The notes under the pieces are model-generated. The model was not told the origin of the DNA, searched no databases, and saw only the letters and a program-made list of their open reading frames with translations. From assembly GCA_003133285.1 (NCBI GenBank), contig PKWR01000032.1, forward strand, positions 1 through 15,619: 15,619 nucleotides of DNA, in the 5' to 3' direction. Positions 1 to 7,604 of the stretch are shown piece after piece. Made by a program: the position numbers and the translations under genes. This stretch comes from Coriobacteriia bacterium. Its GTDB lineage: Bacteria > Actinomycetota > Coriobacteriia > Anaerosomatales > PALSA-660. Each line of letters begins with the position of its first letter. Position 1 is the stretch's first letter.

Positions 1-123
1 TACGCCGTCGCGACGGTCGACTGGATCCCGCGATGGGGCGATCGCAGGGTGCGCGCCGTCTACGGCGGTGACCGGTTCAACGTCGGCGCGACGTCCGCGA
101 AGATCACGACCTCAGCGAGGTAG
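1..123 (+). CDS. C-terminal fragment of an unidentified protein
   Basis: Frame 1 is open from the window edge to a TAG at 121-123 and encodes the last 40 residues of a protein. The tail is basic and rich in aromatic residues (WIPRWGDRRVRAVYGGDRF) and ends in TSAR. I recognise no domain. The same-strand dehydrogenase starts 9 bases after the stop, so the two are probably co-transcribed. The fragment could be a chance open frame, but the tight spacing and the GC-rich third positions favour a real gene. Function unknown. Confidence 0.5.
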   Translation, partial: YAVATVDWIPRWGDRRVRAVYGGDRFNVGATSAKITTSAR

Positions 124-132
124 TCTGACCGC

Positions 133-1080
133 ATGAAGGCGCTCTGGCTCGAAGAGCGCGCACTGTCCGTGCGCGAGTGCCTCGTCCCCGAAGCCGGGGA
201 CGAGGCACTCGTCCGCGTCAGAGTGTCCGGCATCTGCGGGACCGACCTGGAGTTGGCGAGGGGCTACTACCCCTTCACCGGCATCATCGGTCATGAGTTC
301 GTCGGCGACGTGGTCGAGTCCCCCGACCCGGCGTGGATCGGCGCCCGCGTCGTGGGCGAGATCAACGCGGACTGTGGCGTCTGCGAGGCGTGCCGCGCGG
401 GACGACCCACGCATTGCGAGAACCGGACCGTGCTCGGCATCACGGACCGCCACGGCGCGCACGCCGAGTACCTGCGGCTCCCCCTCAGGAACCTGCACCG
501 GGTGCCCGACTCCGTCTCCGACGACGCCGCGGTGTTCACCGAGCCCATCGCCGCCGCAGTCGAGATCCTCCAGCAGGTCCATGTCCTGCCGACCGACCGC
601 GTCCTCTTGGTCGGGGCCGGACGGCTGGGCCAGCTGGTCGCGCAGGTGCTGGCGCTCACGGGCGCGCGTCTGAAGGTCGTCGCCAAGCACGACCGGCAGA
701 AGGCGCTGCTCGAGGCTCGCGGGATCGCGACCGTCGACGCCGAAGAGGTCGAGGCCCGTCGCTGGGACATCGTCGTCGAGGCCACCGGATCGCCTTCCGG
801 CTTCGACCTCGCGGCGCGCGCCCTGCGCCCGCGCGGGACGCTGGTGCTCAAATCGACCTACCGTGGCGAGGTCACGCTGGCGCTGGCGCCCTTCGTCGTC
901 GACGAGATCACCATCGTCGGCTCGCGTTGCGGACCCTTCGCACCGGCCTTGCGTCTGCTGGAGCGCGGCGAGATCGACCCGTTGCCGCTGATCGCGGCGC
1001 GCTACCCGCTCGAGCAGGCGGTCGAGGCGATGGAGGCCGCGGCCCGGCCGGGCATGATGAAGGTACTGCTGCGGCCCTAG
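133..1080 (+). CDS. Zinc-dependent medium-chain dehydrogenase/reductase (alcohol dehydrogenase-like)
   Basis: A 315-residue medium-chain dehydrogenase, probably a soluble cytoplasmic NAD(P)-dependent enzyme. The GroES-like N-terminal domain carries the expected catalytic-zinc ligands: Cys35 in GICGTD, His54-Glu55 in GHEF, and Glu137 in FTEP. Four cysteines (81, 84, 87, 95) form the structural-zinc lobe. The Rossmann domain begins with GAGRLG at 161-166. The sequence fits a short (~315-320 residue) MDR subgroup recognisable by GYYPF, VVGEIN, VVEATGSPSG, GSRCGPFAPALRLL and a C-terminal MKVLLRP. The substrate is not known for this subgroup. The ATG is preceded at some distance by a weak AGG-type site, and the protein starts at the family-typical MKAL, so the start is credible. 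It lies 9 bases after the upstream partial gene and converges on the FMN reductase gene. Confidence 0.9.
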   Translation: MKALWLEERALSVRECLVPEAGDEALVRVRVSGICGTDLELARGYYPFTGIIGHEFVGDVVESPDPAWIGARVVGEINADCGVCEACRAGRPTHCENRTVLGITDRHGAHAEYLRLPLRNLHRVPDSVSDDAAVFTEPIAAAVEILQQVHVLPTDRVLLVGAGRLGQLVAQVLALTGARLKVVAKHDRQKALLEARGIATVDAEEVEARRWDIVVEATGSPSGFDLAARALRPRGTLVLKSTYRGEVTLALAPFVVDEITIVGSRCGPFAPALRLLERGEIDPLPLIAARYPLEQAVEAMEAAARPGMMKVLLRP

Positions 1081-1105
1081 GTTCGCGATGCCGGGCATCC
1101 GGGCG

Positions 1106-1647
1106 TCAGTCGCAGCGCTCCAACCAGGCGTGCAGGGCGTCGAGGTACCGGTCGAGCTGGGCGAGCATCTCCTCGTCGGTCAGTCTGCCGTCGGTGAACC
1201 TCGACGCGGCGAACGAGACCGTGAGCTCGGCGTCGCTGAAGACGGGCGCGCGGAAGAAGTGCCACATCTGACGCCAGGCAAGCTGCGCACGCATCGTGCC
1301 CATGTAGCCCGTGCTGGCGCCCGCGAGCGCAAGCGGCCGGCCGCGGAGCGTCGGGTCGCCGAAGGGACGCGACAGCCAGTCGACGGCGTTCTTCAGCACG
1401 CCGGGCACGCCGTAGTTGTGCTCGGGCGTGACCAGCAGCAGGCACTGCGACGACTGGATGGTCTCCTTCGCCGCGACCACTCCGGGAAACGGATCGGCCT
1501 CGACATCCTGGTTGAACATCGGGAACCCCTCGATGGACGCCTGCACGATCTCGAGCCCGTGGCCGGACGCGCGCTCGATGGCGGTGTGAGCAGCGCTTGG
1601 CTGTAGCTGCCCTTCCTGAGCGATCCGCACAACGCCGATACGCGCAC
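1106..1647 (-). pseudogene. NADPH-dependent FMN reductase, interrupted by a -1 frameshift
   Basis: A flavodoxin-fold NAD(P)H:FMN/quinone reductase read in two frames. From GTG 1647 the frame gives MRVSALCGSLRKGSYSQALL, with the family's FMN-phosphate loop (GSLRKGS). It then loses homology near 1587. The rest of the family, from TAIERASGHGLEIV through TPEHNYGVPGVLKNAVDWLS to a TGA at 1106-1108, is in the frame one base away. Restoring one base (for example a C, giving LLHTAIERA) yields an intact ~180-residue protein of normal family length. A perfect AGGAGG (1653-1658), 5 bases before the GTG, fixes the true start; the GTG at 1630 in the second frame would lack the FMN loop. The gene follows the phosphatase gene by 9 bases and belongs to its operon. 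It is either a recent pseudogene, a single-base sequence error, or programmed frameshifting; I see no slippery run for the last. Confidence 0.85.
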
Positions 1648-1652
1648 GTCAG

Positions 1653-1658
1653 CCTCCT
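1653..1658 (-). promoter_or_regulatory. Shine-Dalgarno site of the FMN reductase gene
   Basis: A perfect AGGAGG on the minus strand, 5 bases before GTG 1647. It overlaps the TAG stop of the upstream phosphatase gene (1657-1659), as expected for translational coupling. It sets the start at 1647 and thereby shows that the reductase frame is broken downstream. Confidence 0.85.
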
Positions 1659-3933
1659 AGCGATCGGTCAACTCCACCGCGAGTATGGCGAGGTCGTCGG
1701 AGAGGTGCCCACCCGCGAAATCGCCGGCCGCCTGGACGACGCGCGCTGCAGCGATCCACGGGTCGCCGCTCTCCAGTTCCTCCAGTAGCGAGAACACCCG
1801 CTGCGTACCGAACATCCCGCCGTCGCCACGCGCTTCGGTGAGCCCATCCGTATAGAGGAACAGCAGATCGTCGCGGCCCATCGTCGCAACCGAGTCGACG
1901 AACGCGACATCGGGGAACGCTCCCACGAGCGTCGAGTTCGAGCGCAGCGCCTTCATCGGGGTCCCGGGCCGCCCCAGGGCCACGGTCGGATGGCCGGCGT
2001 TGCAGTACACGAGCCGGCCGGTCGCGGTGTCGAGGACCCCGAAGAACACCGTCGCGAACATCTCGGGCTCGGACTCGCGGAACAGGACCTTGTTGGCGAC
2101 GGCCATCACCTGCGCGGGCGTCTTGTCGGCGTCCATCGCTTGCGCCCTGACGGTGTTCTTCACGATGGACGTGAGCACGGCGGCATCAAGGCCCTTGCCC
2201 GACACATCCCCGATCGTCACTCCGACCAGGTCGCCCTCGATCTGGAACAGGTCGTAGAAGTCGCCCCCGACGCGCGCGGCCTCCGCCGCCGAGCGGTAGA
2301 CGTGAGCGAATCGCAGATGCGGGAGCGTCACCGGGAGCGCGAGCAACGACTGCTGCAGCGCCTCGGCGATCCGGTGCTCTGCCTGGTACAGGCGCGCGTT
2401 GTGCAGCGCCAGTGCCACCGTCGCCGCGACGCTCTCCGCGAATTCGACCTGCTCCCGGTCGAACGCGACGGGGCGGGTGTGGTGGTTCATGAACACCACG
2501 CCGATGACCTCGTCCTGGACGATCAACGGCATCGTGAGCACCGAGCGGATGCCGTACCCTCTCATCGCCTCGTTGTTGATACGCGGGTCCTCGTACGCGT
2601 CGTCGATCGCCACAGGATGACCCGACTTCAGCGCCATCGCCGCATGGGGCGCCTGTTCGTCCGTGAGGACCGCACCGATGATGTCCTGCGGGAAGTTGTA
2701 GCTGTACTTCGTGCACCACTGGCCCTGCTCTCTCATGACGAGTGCCGCCGTCTCAGCGCCCACGGCGTCACACGTCACGGAGATGATCCGCTGCATGACC
2801 TCGTCGAACTCGAGCGTCGAGTGCGCAAGGCGGTTGACAACCGCAAGCGCCTGGCTCAACGCGACACGCCGTTCGATGGTCTCCGCCATCGCGTCGAACT
2901 GCCGCCCCAGATCGGCGAACTCGTCGGTGCTGGAGCGCAGGTTCGCGCGCGCGGACAGTCTGCCCCGGCCGATCTGGGTGGCGGCCTCCCGCAACTTCCG
3001 GGTCGGGCGATAGACCCACCTCGTCCCGGCGATCCAGGAAGCGGCGAGCGCCGCCAGCGCCACAAGGCCGAACCCGCCGAGCGTCATGGCGAAGATGCCG
3101 GCCTCAGGAGCGAACAGCTTGCTCGGCGAGAAGCCGATCGCGAGATAGAGGCCGCCGCCGGGCTCCTGGAACACGGGCATGTACGCGTACTCCAGCATCG
3201 CGCCATCCGCGCCCCGCGAGGTGACGATCCCGCGCGAATTGCTCTGCATGGCGACCATCAGTGGTGTACTCGCGAGCGAACTGCCTGCCGCACCGTCCGG
3301 GTCGGGCTCGCGGACGAGTACCTGGCCGCTCGCGTCGACCAGGTACTCGCGGAACGACGAAGGGGTCGGAGCCGCGGCCATCCGGGCCCTGATGGGTTCG
3401 ACGCCGAGGGACGCGTAGACGATGCTGCGAACCGCCCCCGACTTGTCGAGGACGGGAAGAGCCACGTTGATCGACGGAAGACCCGAGACCCGCCCGACCT
3501 CGTAGTCACCGACCGCGAACCGCCGGTACTGCACCGCGCGCCTGATGTAGGAGCGATCGCCGATGTTGACGGTCCCGGACGTCGGGAGAGCCGAGACCAA
3601 CAGACGTCCGTCCGGCGCGGCGACGCCGATGTTGAGATACTCGGATTGCTGGCTCTTGATGCGTTCGGCCGTGGCTTGAGCGGTCTTCCAGTCCTGCCGC
3701 TGGACAGCCTGCGAAGCCGAGTAGGCCACCAGGCTCGCTCGCGCTTCGGTGATGAGGTCCTGCACCGACCGCGAGTCCGCCTCGACGAGACGCTGGACGT
3801 CCTCGCGGGCACGCTGCTCGGAGATCCGGTTCTGTCCGGTCGCGTAGATGACGAGCAGGACGGTGGCCGGCAGGAGCGCCAGCAGCATGATCGCGAGCAA
3901 CCGGCCGCGCAGTCCTCGGAAGACCCTGAGCAT
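1657..3933 (-). CDS. Membrane sensor phosphatase: Cache-like sensor, HAMP, GAF, PP2C/SpoIIE
   Basis: A 758-residue PPM/SpoIIE-type serine/threonine phosphatase. Order of parts: a cytoplasmic basic N-terminus, membrane helix ~12-32, an extracytoplasmic Cache-like sensor ~33-277 (GDRSYIRRAV and PVLDKSGAVRSIVYASL are typical), membrane helix ~279-303, a HAMP linker ~304-357, a GAF domain ~370-515 and the phosphatase ~545-755. The metal-binding acidic motifs are present: GGDFYD (Asp558), IGDVSGKG (Asp576), LYTDGLTEA (Asp696) and SDDLAIL (Asp746-747), plus CNAGHP at 644-649. In this family such proteins usually act on anti-anti-sigma factors in partner-switching stress or sporulation pathways. No such partner is encoded nearby, so the target is unknown, and so is the ligand. 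The FMN reductase gene follows after 9 bases, so it may be expressed with it. A GGGGGT stretch precedes the ATG. Confidence 0.93.
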   Translation of the reverse strand: MLRVFRGLRGRLLAIMLLALLPATVLLVIYATGQNRISEQRAREDVQRLVEADSRSVQDLITEARASLVAYSASQAVQRQDWKTAQATAERIKSQQSEYLNIGVAAPDGRLLVSALPTSGTVNIGDRSYIRRAVQYRRFAVGDYEVGRVSGLPSINVALPVLDKSGAVRSIVYASLGVEPIRARMAAAPTPSSFREYLVDASGQVLVREPDPDGAAGSSLASTPLMVAMQSNSRGIVTSRGADGAMLEYAYMPVFQEPGGGLYLAIGFSPSKLFAPEAGIFAMTLGGFGLVALAALAASWIAGTRWVYRPTRKLREAATQIGRGRLSARANLRSSTDEFADLGRQFDAMAETIERRVALSQALAVVNRLAHSTLEFDEVMQRIISVTCDAVGAETAALVMREQGQWCTKYSYNFPQDIIGAVLTDEQAPHAAMALKSGHPVAIDDAYEDPRINNEAMRGYGIRSVLTMPLIVQDEVIGVVFMNHHTRPVAFDREQVEFAESVAATVALALHNARLYQAEHRIAEALQQSLLALPVTLPHLRFAHVYRSAAEAARVGGDFYDLFQIEGDLVGVTIGDVSGKGLDAAVLTSIVKNTVRAQAMDADKTPAQVMAVANKVLFRESEPEMFATVFFGVLDTATGRLVYCNAGHPTVALGRPGTPMKALRSNSTLVGAFPDVAFVDSVATMGRDDLLFLYTDGLTEARGDGGMFGTQRVFSLLEELESGDPWIAAARVVQAAGDFAGGHLSDDLAILAVELTDR

Positions 3934-4062
3934 CGGACCCCCGTCGCGCCTCGACGTGGCACATTCGGACGAGACGCAGCAGACTCTCCGCCCCGGCCGT
4001 CAGACTATGATACGGCAGAGCAGGAACCACGCGGAACACCACCCCCGCTCCGCGGCAGAGCG
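3934..4062 (-). promoter_or_regulatory. Leader region of the phosphatase gene with a possible promoter
   Basis: A 129-base gap between two minus-strand genes. On the minus strand it contains TATCAT (4012-4007), a plausible -10 hexamer, about 75 bases before the phosphatase start. No good -35 box is seen at the usual distance; the nearest candidate, TTCCGC 18 bases upstream, is weak. The region probably holds the promoter of the phosphatase-reductase operon, but the sequence alone does not prove it. Confidence 0.3.
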
Positions 4063-4320
4063 TCAGACGATCATCCACTCGCTGTGGACGCGGTTCAGCG
4101 CCCCGCAGTGCGGGCACACGGATTCCTTCTTGCCGCTCGGCGGGAAGGCGTCATCCCACTCGCCGTCGCACTCGCCGCAGCGGATGCCCGCCACCACCGT
4201 GGTGGCGGACCCATCGCGCACCGCGTCGAAGTCGAAAGTGCTGGGAAGGCGCGTGATGATCCCCACGGTCTCGAGGCCCGAGTTGCGGCGCGGGTCGTGC
4301 TTCTTGGCGAAGAGGTTCAC
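4063..4320 (-). CDS. Small zinc-ribbon protein of unknown function
   Basis: An 85-residue protein. The frame is open further upstream, but that stretch is Arg/Pro-rich noise. GTG 4320 is chosen because AAGGAG (4328-4333) lies 7 bases before it. The N-terminal half (LFAKKHDPRRNSGLETVGII) is basic and the C-terminal half holds two CxxC knuckles, Cys48/Cys51 and Cys69/Cys72, separated by an acidic stretch (EWDDAFP). This is the pattern of a single four-cysteine zinc ribbon, so metal binding is likely. I recognise no named family. It lies between tdk (148 bases upstream) and the phosphatase gene, all on the minus strand. Confidence 0.7.
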   Translation of the reverse strand: MNLFAKKHDPRRNSGLETVGIITRLPSTFDFDAVRDGSATTVVAGIRCGECDGEWDDAFPPSGKKESVCPHCGALNRVHSEWMIV

Positions 4321-4327
4321 CGCCCTG

Positions 4328-4333
4328 CTCCTT
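4328..4333 (-). promoter_or_regulatory. Shine-Dalgarno site of the small zinc-ribbon gene
   Basis: AAGGAG on the minus strand, 7 bases before GTG 4320. It decides the start of an open frame that otherwise extends about 70 codons further upstream. Confidence 0.7.
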
Positions 4334-4350
4334 GTGCGCGCCGCGGCTGT

Positions 4351-4389
4351 GCCGGTCGCTGCCGGGAGGTTGGGCGCGGCCCGACCGGC
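4351..4389. repeat. 8-bp perfect inverted repeat between tdk and the zinc-ribbon gene
   Basis: GCCGGTCG (4351-4358) and CGACCGGC (4382-4389) are perfect inverted copies separated by 23 bases. They lie in the 148-base gap after tdk. No run of T follows on either strand, so this is not a classic intrinsic terminator. It could be an operator, a leader structure of the zinc-ribbon gene, or chance in GC-rich DNA. Confidence 0.3.
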
Positions 4390-4468
4390 GCGCCAAGGCC
4401 ACCTGCGCGGCCTGCGCCTATCGAGAGGTGTCTGCCCCGCACGGGTGGCGGGATAACCGGTGAAGGGC

Positions 4469-5038
4469 TCAGCCCTGCGGCCGCCCCGGGACTTCGTGAC
4501 AGTCGGGGCAGCGCGCTTCGTAGCAGTCCGCACCCCCGACGAGGATGAGCGGCGAGTCCCACGGCGCAGGCGACCCGTCGATGATGCGCTGTGTGCGCGT
4601 CCCGACCCCGTGACACTTCTGGCAGATCGCGGTGAGCAGCGAGACCTCGTCCGCGAGCGCCATCAGCGTGGGCATGACCCCGAACGGCTCGCCCCGGAAG
4701 TCCTGGTTCAGGCCCGTGACATAGACCATGTGGCCGTCGCGCAGCAGGCGCCGCACCACTCCCACCAGCTCCTCGCCGAAGAACTGGCCTTCCTCGATGG
4801 CGACGACATGGCACGTCTCGCCGTCGATGCAGCGCGCCTCGGCCACGACGAGCGCCTCCATCTCGGTCCCGAGGCGGGAGCGCGCCATTCTCCCGTCGCG
4901 CGAGTCGACGACGTGCTTGTAGATCACGATCGAGTCGCCGGTCACCGCGTGCCTCGAAAGCAACCGGATGAGCTCGCCGGTCTTGCCGCTGCTCATGCAG
5001 CCCGCGATCACGTGCAGCCGACCGACCGTCCCCGACAT
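4469..5038 (-). CDS. tdk: Thymidine kinase (type II)
   Basis: A 189-residue cytosolic thymidine kinase (ATP + thymidine to ADP + dTMP), for thymidine salvage. Visible motifs are the P-loop GCMSSGKT (13-20), the IEEGQFF motif with the likely catalytic base Glu83 (compare DEGQFF/DEAQFF in relatives), and the nucleotide-binding GLNQDFRGEPFG (109-120). The structural zinc site has Cys139/Cys142 (CQKC) and Cys177/Cys180 (CPDCH). YEARCPDCH near the C-terminus matches the family. An upstream in-frame start would add 13 residues, but ATG 5038 has AGGAGG (5043-5048) 4 bases before it and gives the normal length. A 57-base gap separates it from the membrane-protein gene upstream. Confidence 0.95.
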   Translation of the reverse strand: MSGTVGRLHVIAGCMSSGKTGELIRLLSRHAVTGDSIVIYKHVVDSRDGRMARSRLGTEMEALVVAEARCIDGETCHVVAIEEGQFFGEELVGVVRRLLRDGHMVYVTGLNQDFRGEPFGVMPTLMALADEVSLLTAICQKCHGVGTRTQRIIDGSPAPWDSPLILVGGADCYEARCPDCHEVPGRPQG

Positions 5039-5095
5039 CGTGCCTCCTCGCCGACACCGCACCGTACCGTCACACAATAGCGGAGGAGACGGCCC

Positions 5096-5527
5096 TCAGG
5101 AGGACGCCGGCTCGCGGGAGGGGACGACTTCGCGCCATGCGGCGCCGAGTGTGGAGCAGAAGCAAGCGACGACCGGCGACACGAGCGCGATGATCCCGGC
5201 CGTCTGGTCCGGCGGGAGAGCGAGCGCCACGCCGGCCAAGGCCAGGCCCGTGACGAGCATGCCCAGGACGGCGCCGCCCACCGAACCGCCGGAACGCCCC
5301 ATCACGACGAGGCCGACGATGGCCAGGAGGGCGGCCGCCTCGAACCCCAGCGAGGCCATGACAAGGAATCGCACGATCTCGGGAAGGCCCCGCCCGGCGG
5401 GGCCGAGCAACCCGGCGGTCCCATCGAACAGCAGGCGGCCGACCGGATACCACGCGGCCGCACCGAGGAGCAGCCCGGCCAGCATCCGAAGGCCGATCCG
5501 TGCGCCGAACGAGTCCGGGTACCGCAT
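5096..5527 (-). CDS. Small integral membrane protein, unknown function
   Basis: A 143-residue hydrophobic protein with about four predicted membrane helices (~11-34, ~51-77, ~81-104, ~108-131), short loops and a polar C-terminal tail ending REPASS. ATG 5527 is chosen over an upstream in-frame start because GGGAGG (5534-5539) lies 6 bases before it. There are two cysteines in the last helix (CFC) and no recognisable catalytic or transport motif. Nothing in the context gives a function. It is divergent from the zinc-ribbon membrane protein starting at 5604 and upstream of tdk on the same strand. Confidence 0.75.
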   Translation of the reverse strand: MRYPDSFGARIGLRMLAGLLLGAAAWYPVGRLLFDGTAGLLGPAGRGLPEIVRFLVMASLGFEAAALLAIVGLVVMGRSGGSVGGAVLGMLVTGLALAGVALALPPDQTAGIIALVSPVVACFCSTLGAAWREVVPSREPASS

Positions 5528-5603
5528 GGAGCGCCTCCCTCTGGGACATATACTCCGCGACTTGTGGCTGCGAAGGCGATCCGCCACGATCGGGGGCTGG
5601 TCG
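5528..5603. promoter_or_regulatory. Divergent promoter region
   Basis: A 76-base gap between two divergent membrane-protein genes. It contains the AT-rich island ATATACT (5548-5554). On the minus strand TATATG, with TTCGCA 16 bases upstream, makes a plausible sigma-70-like promoter for the gene starting at 5527. On the plus strand TATACT (5549-5554) could serve the gene at 5604, but no -35 match is seen. Confidence 0.35.
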
Positions 5604-6029
5604 ATGTACTTCTTCCCCTATGTGCGCCGGGAATGGACGGTGTACCGGTGCCCCAACGGGCACACGGTGGCGCGGGAGCTCGAGCACGTCGTCCGGCTCG
5701 GAGACCCGAACGTGCGCTGTCCGAAGTGCGGACTCGTGACGCGCGTCGACGCCTACCGCGAGTGGGCCGACCTGACGCCGAAACAGCGTCGCGGGGTCGT
5801 GATCGGGGATGTGCTGGCGGTCGTGTTCGCCGGCAGCGCACTCGGCATCGCGCTCGGTGCGGTCATCGCCATGATGGGCCTGCTCGCCGGCCTGCCCGAC
5901 GACACGCTGATCGTCCTCAGCTCGCTGGCCTTCCTCGTCGGCGTGTGCGTCCCCGCCGTACGTCAGAGTGCCCTGATCCGCGCCTCGAAGCGGCGCAGCG
6001 CGGCCCGGGAGGGCGCGCCCGTCGCCTGA
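5604..6029 (+). CDS. Zinc-ribbon membrane protein, unknown function
   Basis: A 141-residue protein. The N-terminal cytosolic part has Cys16-x3-His20 (YRCPNGHT) and Cys39/Cys42 (RCPKCG), a probable zinc knuckle. Two hydrophobic segments follow (~64-96 and ~101-119), then an Arg/Lys-rich tail. The frame is open far upstream, but ATG 5604 starts where protein-like sequence begins (MYFFPYVRREW) and has GGGGG about 8 bases before it. A zinc ribbon followed by two membrane helices is common in uncharacterised bacterial proteins; no specific role can be assigned. The stop is 6 bases from the convergent glycosyltransferase gene. Confidence 0.7.
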   Translation: MYFFPYVRREWTVYRCPNGHTVARELEHVVRLGDPNVRCPKCGLVTRVDAYREWADLTPKQRRGVVIGDVLAVVFAGSALGIALGAVIAMMGLLAGLPDDTLIVLSSLAFLVGVCVPAVRQSALIRASKRRSAAREGAPVA

Positions 6030-6035
6030 CCCGCG

Positions 6036-7604
6036 TCACGCCGAGTCGCCTGCCGCCTTTGCCCTCACGTGTTCCCGGCTTGACCGAACGCGGGTGATCT
6101 GCGCGTCGAGAGCGGCCCGGAAGTCCGGCCCGAGGAACCGATCGGTCGGCATCACGGCCAAACGGTAGCCTTCGAGACCCGCCGCACCATCGCGGCGGGT
6201 ACGCCGCTCCAGAACGCGTGTGAGCATGCGCTTGTCGATCCGGTTGGCCAGGTCGAAGGGCGGAGGATCGGACACCGCTTCGAAGCCCATCTTCAACAGG
6301 AGGGTCACGAGGTCCGACCGCGCCGTGACGATCTTCGCACCTTCATAGAGCTCGATGTCACGGTCGTCCAGCATGCACCGAAGGCCCTCCAGAGTCTCCA
6401 AGGCTACGGTCAGGCGGCCCTCGCGACCCTGCAGACTGAGCTGCGACATCCTCCCGAAGCCGCTGATCGCGTGCAGCTCCCAGATCTCGTCGATGCCGCG
6501 GGCCGCCAGCACCGTCCCGTCGTCGCCGACGATGTCGGCGCTCGCGACGGCGATCGACGCCATGAAGAAGTCGCCGTAGTGGTGCTCGTAGCGGAACTTC
6601 CGGCCGGCCTCGTAGGCCGAGAGCCCGGCGGCTGCGACGGCGACGCCGGCAAGAGGCAGGTAGGCGCTCGGCGCGGCTCCCGCGGCGGCCAGGGCCGCCG
6701 AAGCGGCCCCGCTCCCGAAGACGGAGGCCATGGCGACGCCGATCGCGTCCGCCTGCAGCTCGGTGGAGGGCTCCTCCAGCGTCCGGGCGAAGCGGCGCAC
6801 CCCGCGCGGTAGGAAGTGCCCCGCATCCGGCGAGCGGGACGCGCGGGCCTTCTCGACGGCCTTGTTGACGGGAGCATCGTCGTAGGAAGCGAACTCGTAT
6901 TCGAACGGCATCTTCCGGATCTGCAGCCCCGCCAGCGTCCTGAACTCGCAGTAGGCGTACTTGAGGCCGAGGCGGATGCGTCCCTCCTGCTCGACGCGAC
7001 GCATCGAGACGGGGAGCGCAACGCGGTTCAGTATCCGGAACTTGCCGCATTTCGACGCGCGGCGAACGTAGTCGTGGTCCTCGGCCAGCAGGAGGCTCTC
7101 GTCGAAACCGCCGATGAGCTCGTGGACGTCCCGGCGCACGAGCATGCAGGCGCCCGCCGCGTGCGGGGCCACGTACTGCATGGCCCTGAGGTAGAGGCCC
7201 GCGGTCCAGCAGGCCACGATGTAGTCGGGGCTGCGCTCGATCGGAGAGACGCGTGCTCCGGTGACGGAGAGGCCCCGCGCGACGAACTCCGCGACCGCGA
7301 GCTCGATGAAGCGCTGCGAGGGCTCGCAGTCGGCGTCGAGGAACAGGATCAGGTCGCCGGTGGCTTCGCGCGCCCCCGCGTTGCGACCGTGAGCGGGCCT
7401 GCCGCCAGTGACCACATGCGCGCCGCGCGAGCGCGCGATCTCGCGCGTCCCGTCGGTCGAGCCGCCGTCGGCGATCACGACCTCGACGGGACGCAGGCTC
7501 TGCCTGTCCAGACAGTCGAGCAGCCCGGGTAGCCGGCTCGCCTCGTCAAGAACGGGGACGACCACGGTGACGCTCGGCGTCCCTGCTTGTGACGATCGCT
7601 CCAT
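6036..7604 (-). CDS. Family 2 glycosyltransferase with an uncharacterised C-terminal region
   Basis: A 522-residue protein. Residues ~11-225 are a GT-A-fold family 2 glycosyltransferase: VVVPVLDE at the start, DGGSTDGT (from Asp46), FLDADCEP with the metal-binding DxD (Asp90, Asp92), and AEDHDYVRRA with the acidic pair near 175-176. It should transfer a sugar from a nucleotide-sugar, probably to an envelope acceptor, but donor and acceptor are unknown. After the GT domain come an Ala-rich hydrophobic segment (~286-332) and a ~180-residue soluble region I do not recognise, ending in a basic tail. The total is about 200 residues longer than a simple GT2 enzyme. ATG 7604 is chosen; GGGGGAGG lies very close before it (2 bases), and an alternative TTG at 7631 has no ribosome site. 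Confidence 0.85.
   Translation of the reverse strand: MERSSQAGTPSVTVVVPVLDEASRLPGLLDCLDRQSLRPVEVVIADGGSTDGTREIARSRGAHVVTGGRPAHGRNAGAREATGDLILFLDADCEPSQRFIELAVAEFVARGLSVTGARVSPIERSPDYIVACWTAGLYLRAMQYVAPHAAGACMLVRRDVHELIGGFDESLLLAEDHDYVRRASKCGKFRILNRVALPVSMRRVEQEGRIRLGLKYAYCEFRTLAGLQIRKMPFEYEFASYDDAPVNKAVEKARASRSPDAGHFLPRGVRRFARTLEEPSTELQADAIGVAMASVFGSGAASAALAAAGAAPSAYLPLAGVAVAAAGLSAYEAGRKFRYEHHYGDFFMASIAVASADIVGDDGTVLAARGIDEIWELHAISGFGRMSQLSLQGREGRLTVALETLEGLRCMLDDRDIELYEGAKIVTARSDLVTLLLKMGFEAVSDPPPFDLANRIDKRMLTRVLERRTRRDGAAGLEGYRLAVMPTDRFLGPDFRAALDAQITRVRSSREHVRAKAAGDSA

Noticed and set aside
1086..1100. Hairpin GATGC-CGG-GCATC as a terminator between the dehydrogenase and FMN reductase genes
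   Set aside because: The stem is only 5 bp with no T-run; it is too weak to call.
1106..1630. GTG 1630 as the start of an intact FMN reductase
   Set aside because: It lacks the FMN-binding loop and an SD site. The family N-terminus is in the neighbouring frame with a perfect AGGAGG.
1990..4548. An 852-codon open frame on the plus strand opposite the phosphatase gene
   Set aside because: It is the antisense shadow of the phosphatase and neighbouring genes; the translation is Arg/His/Asp-rich without domains, as is usual in GC-rich DNA.
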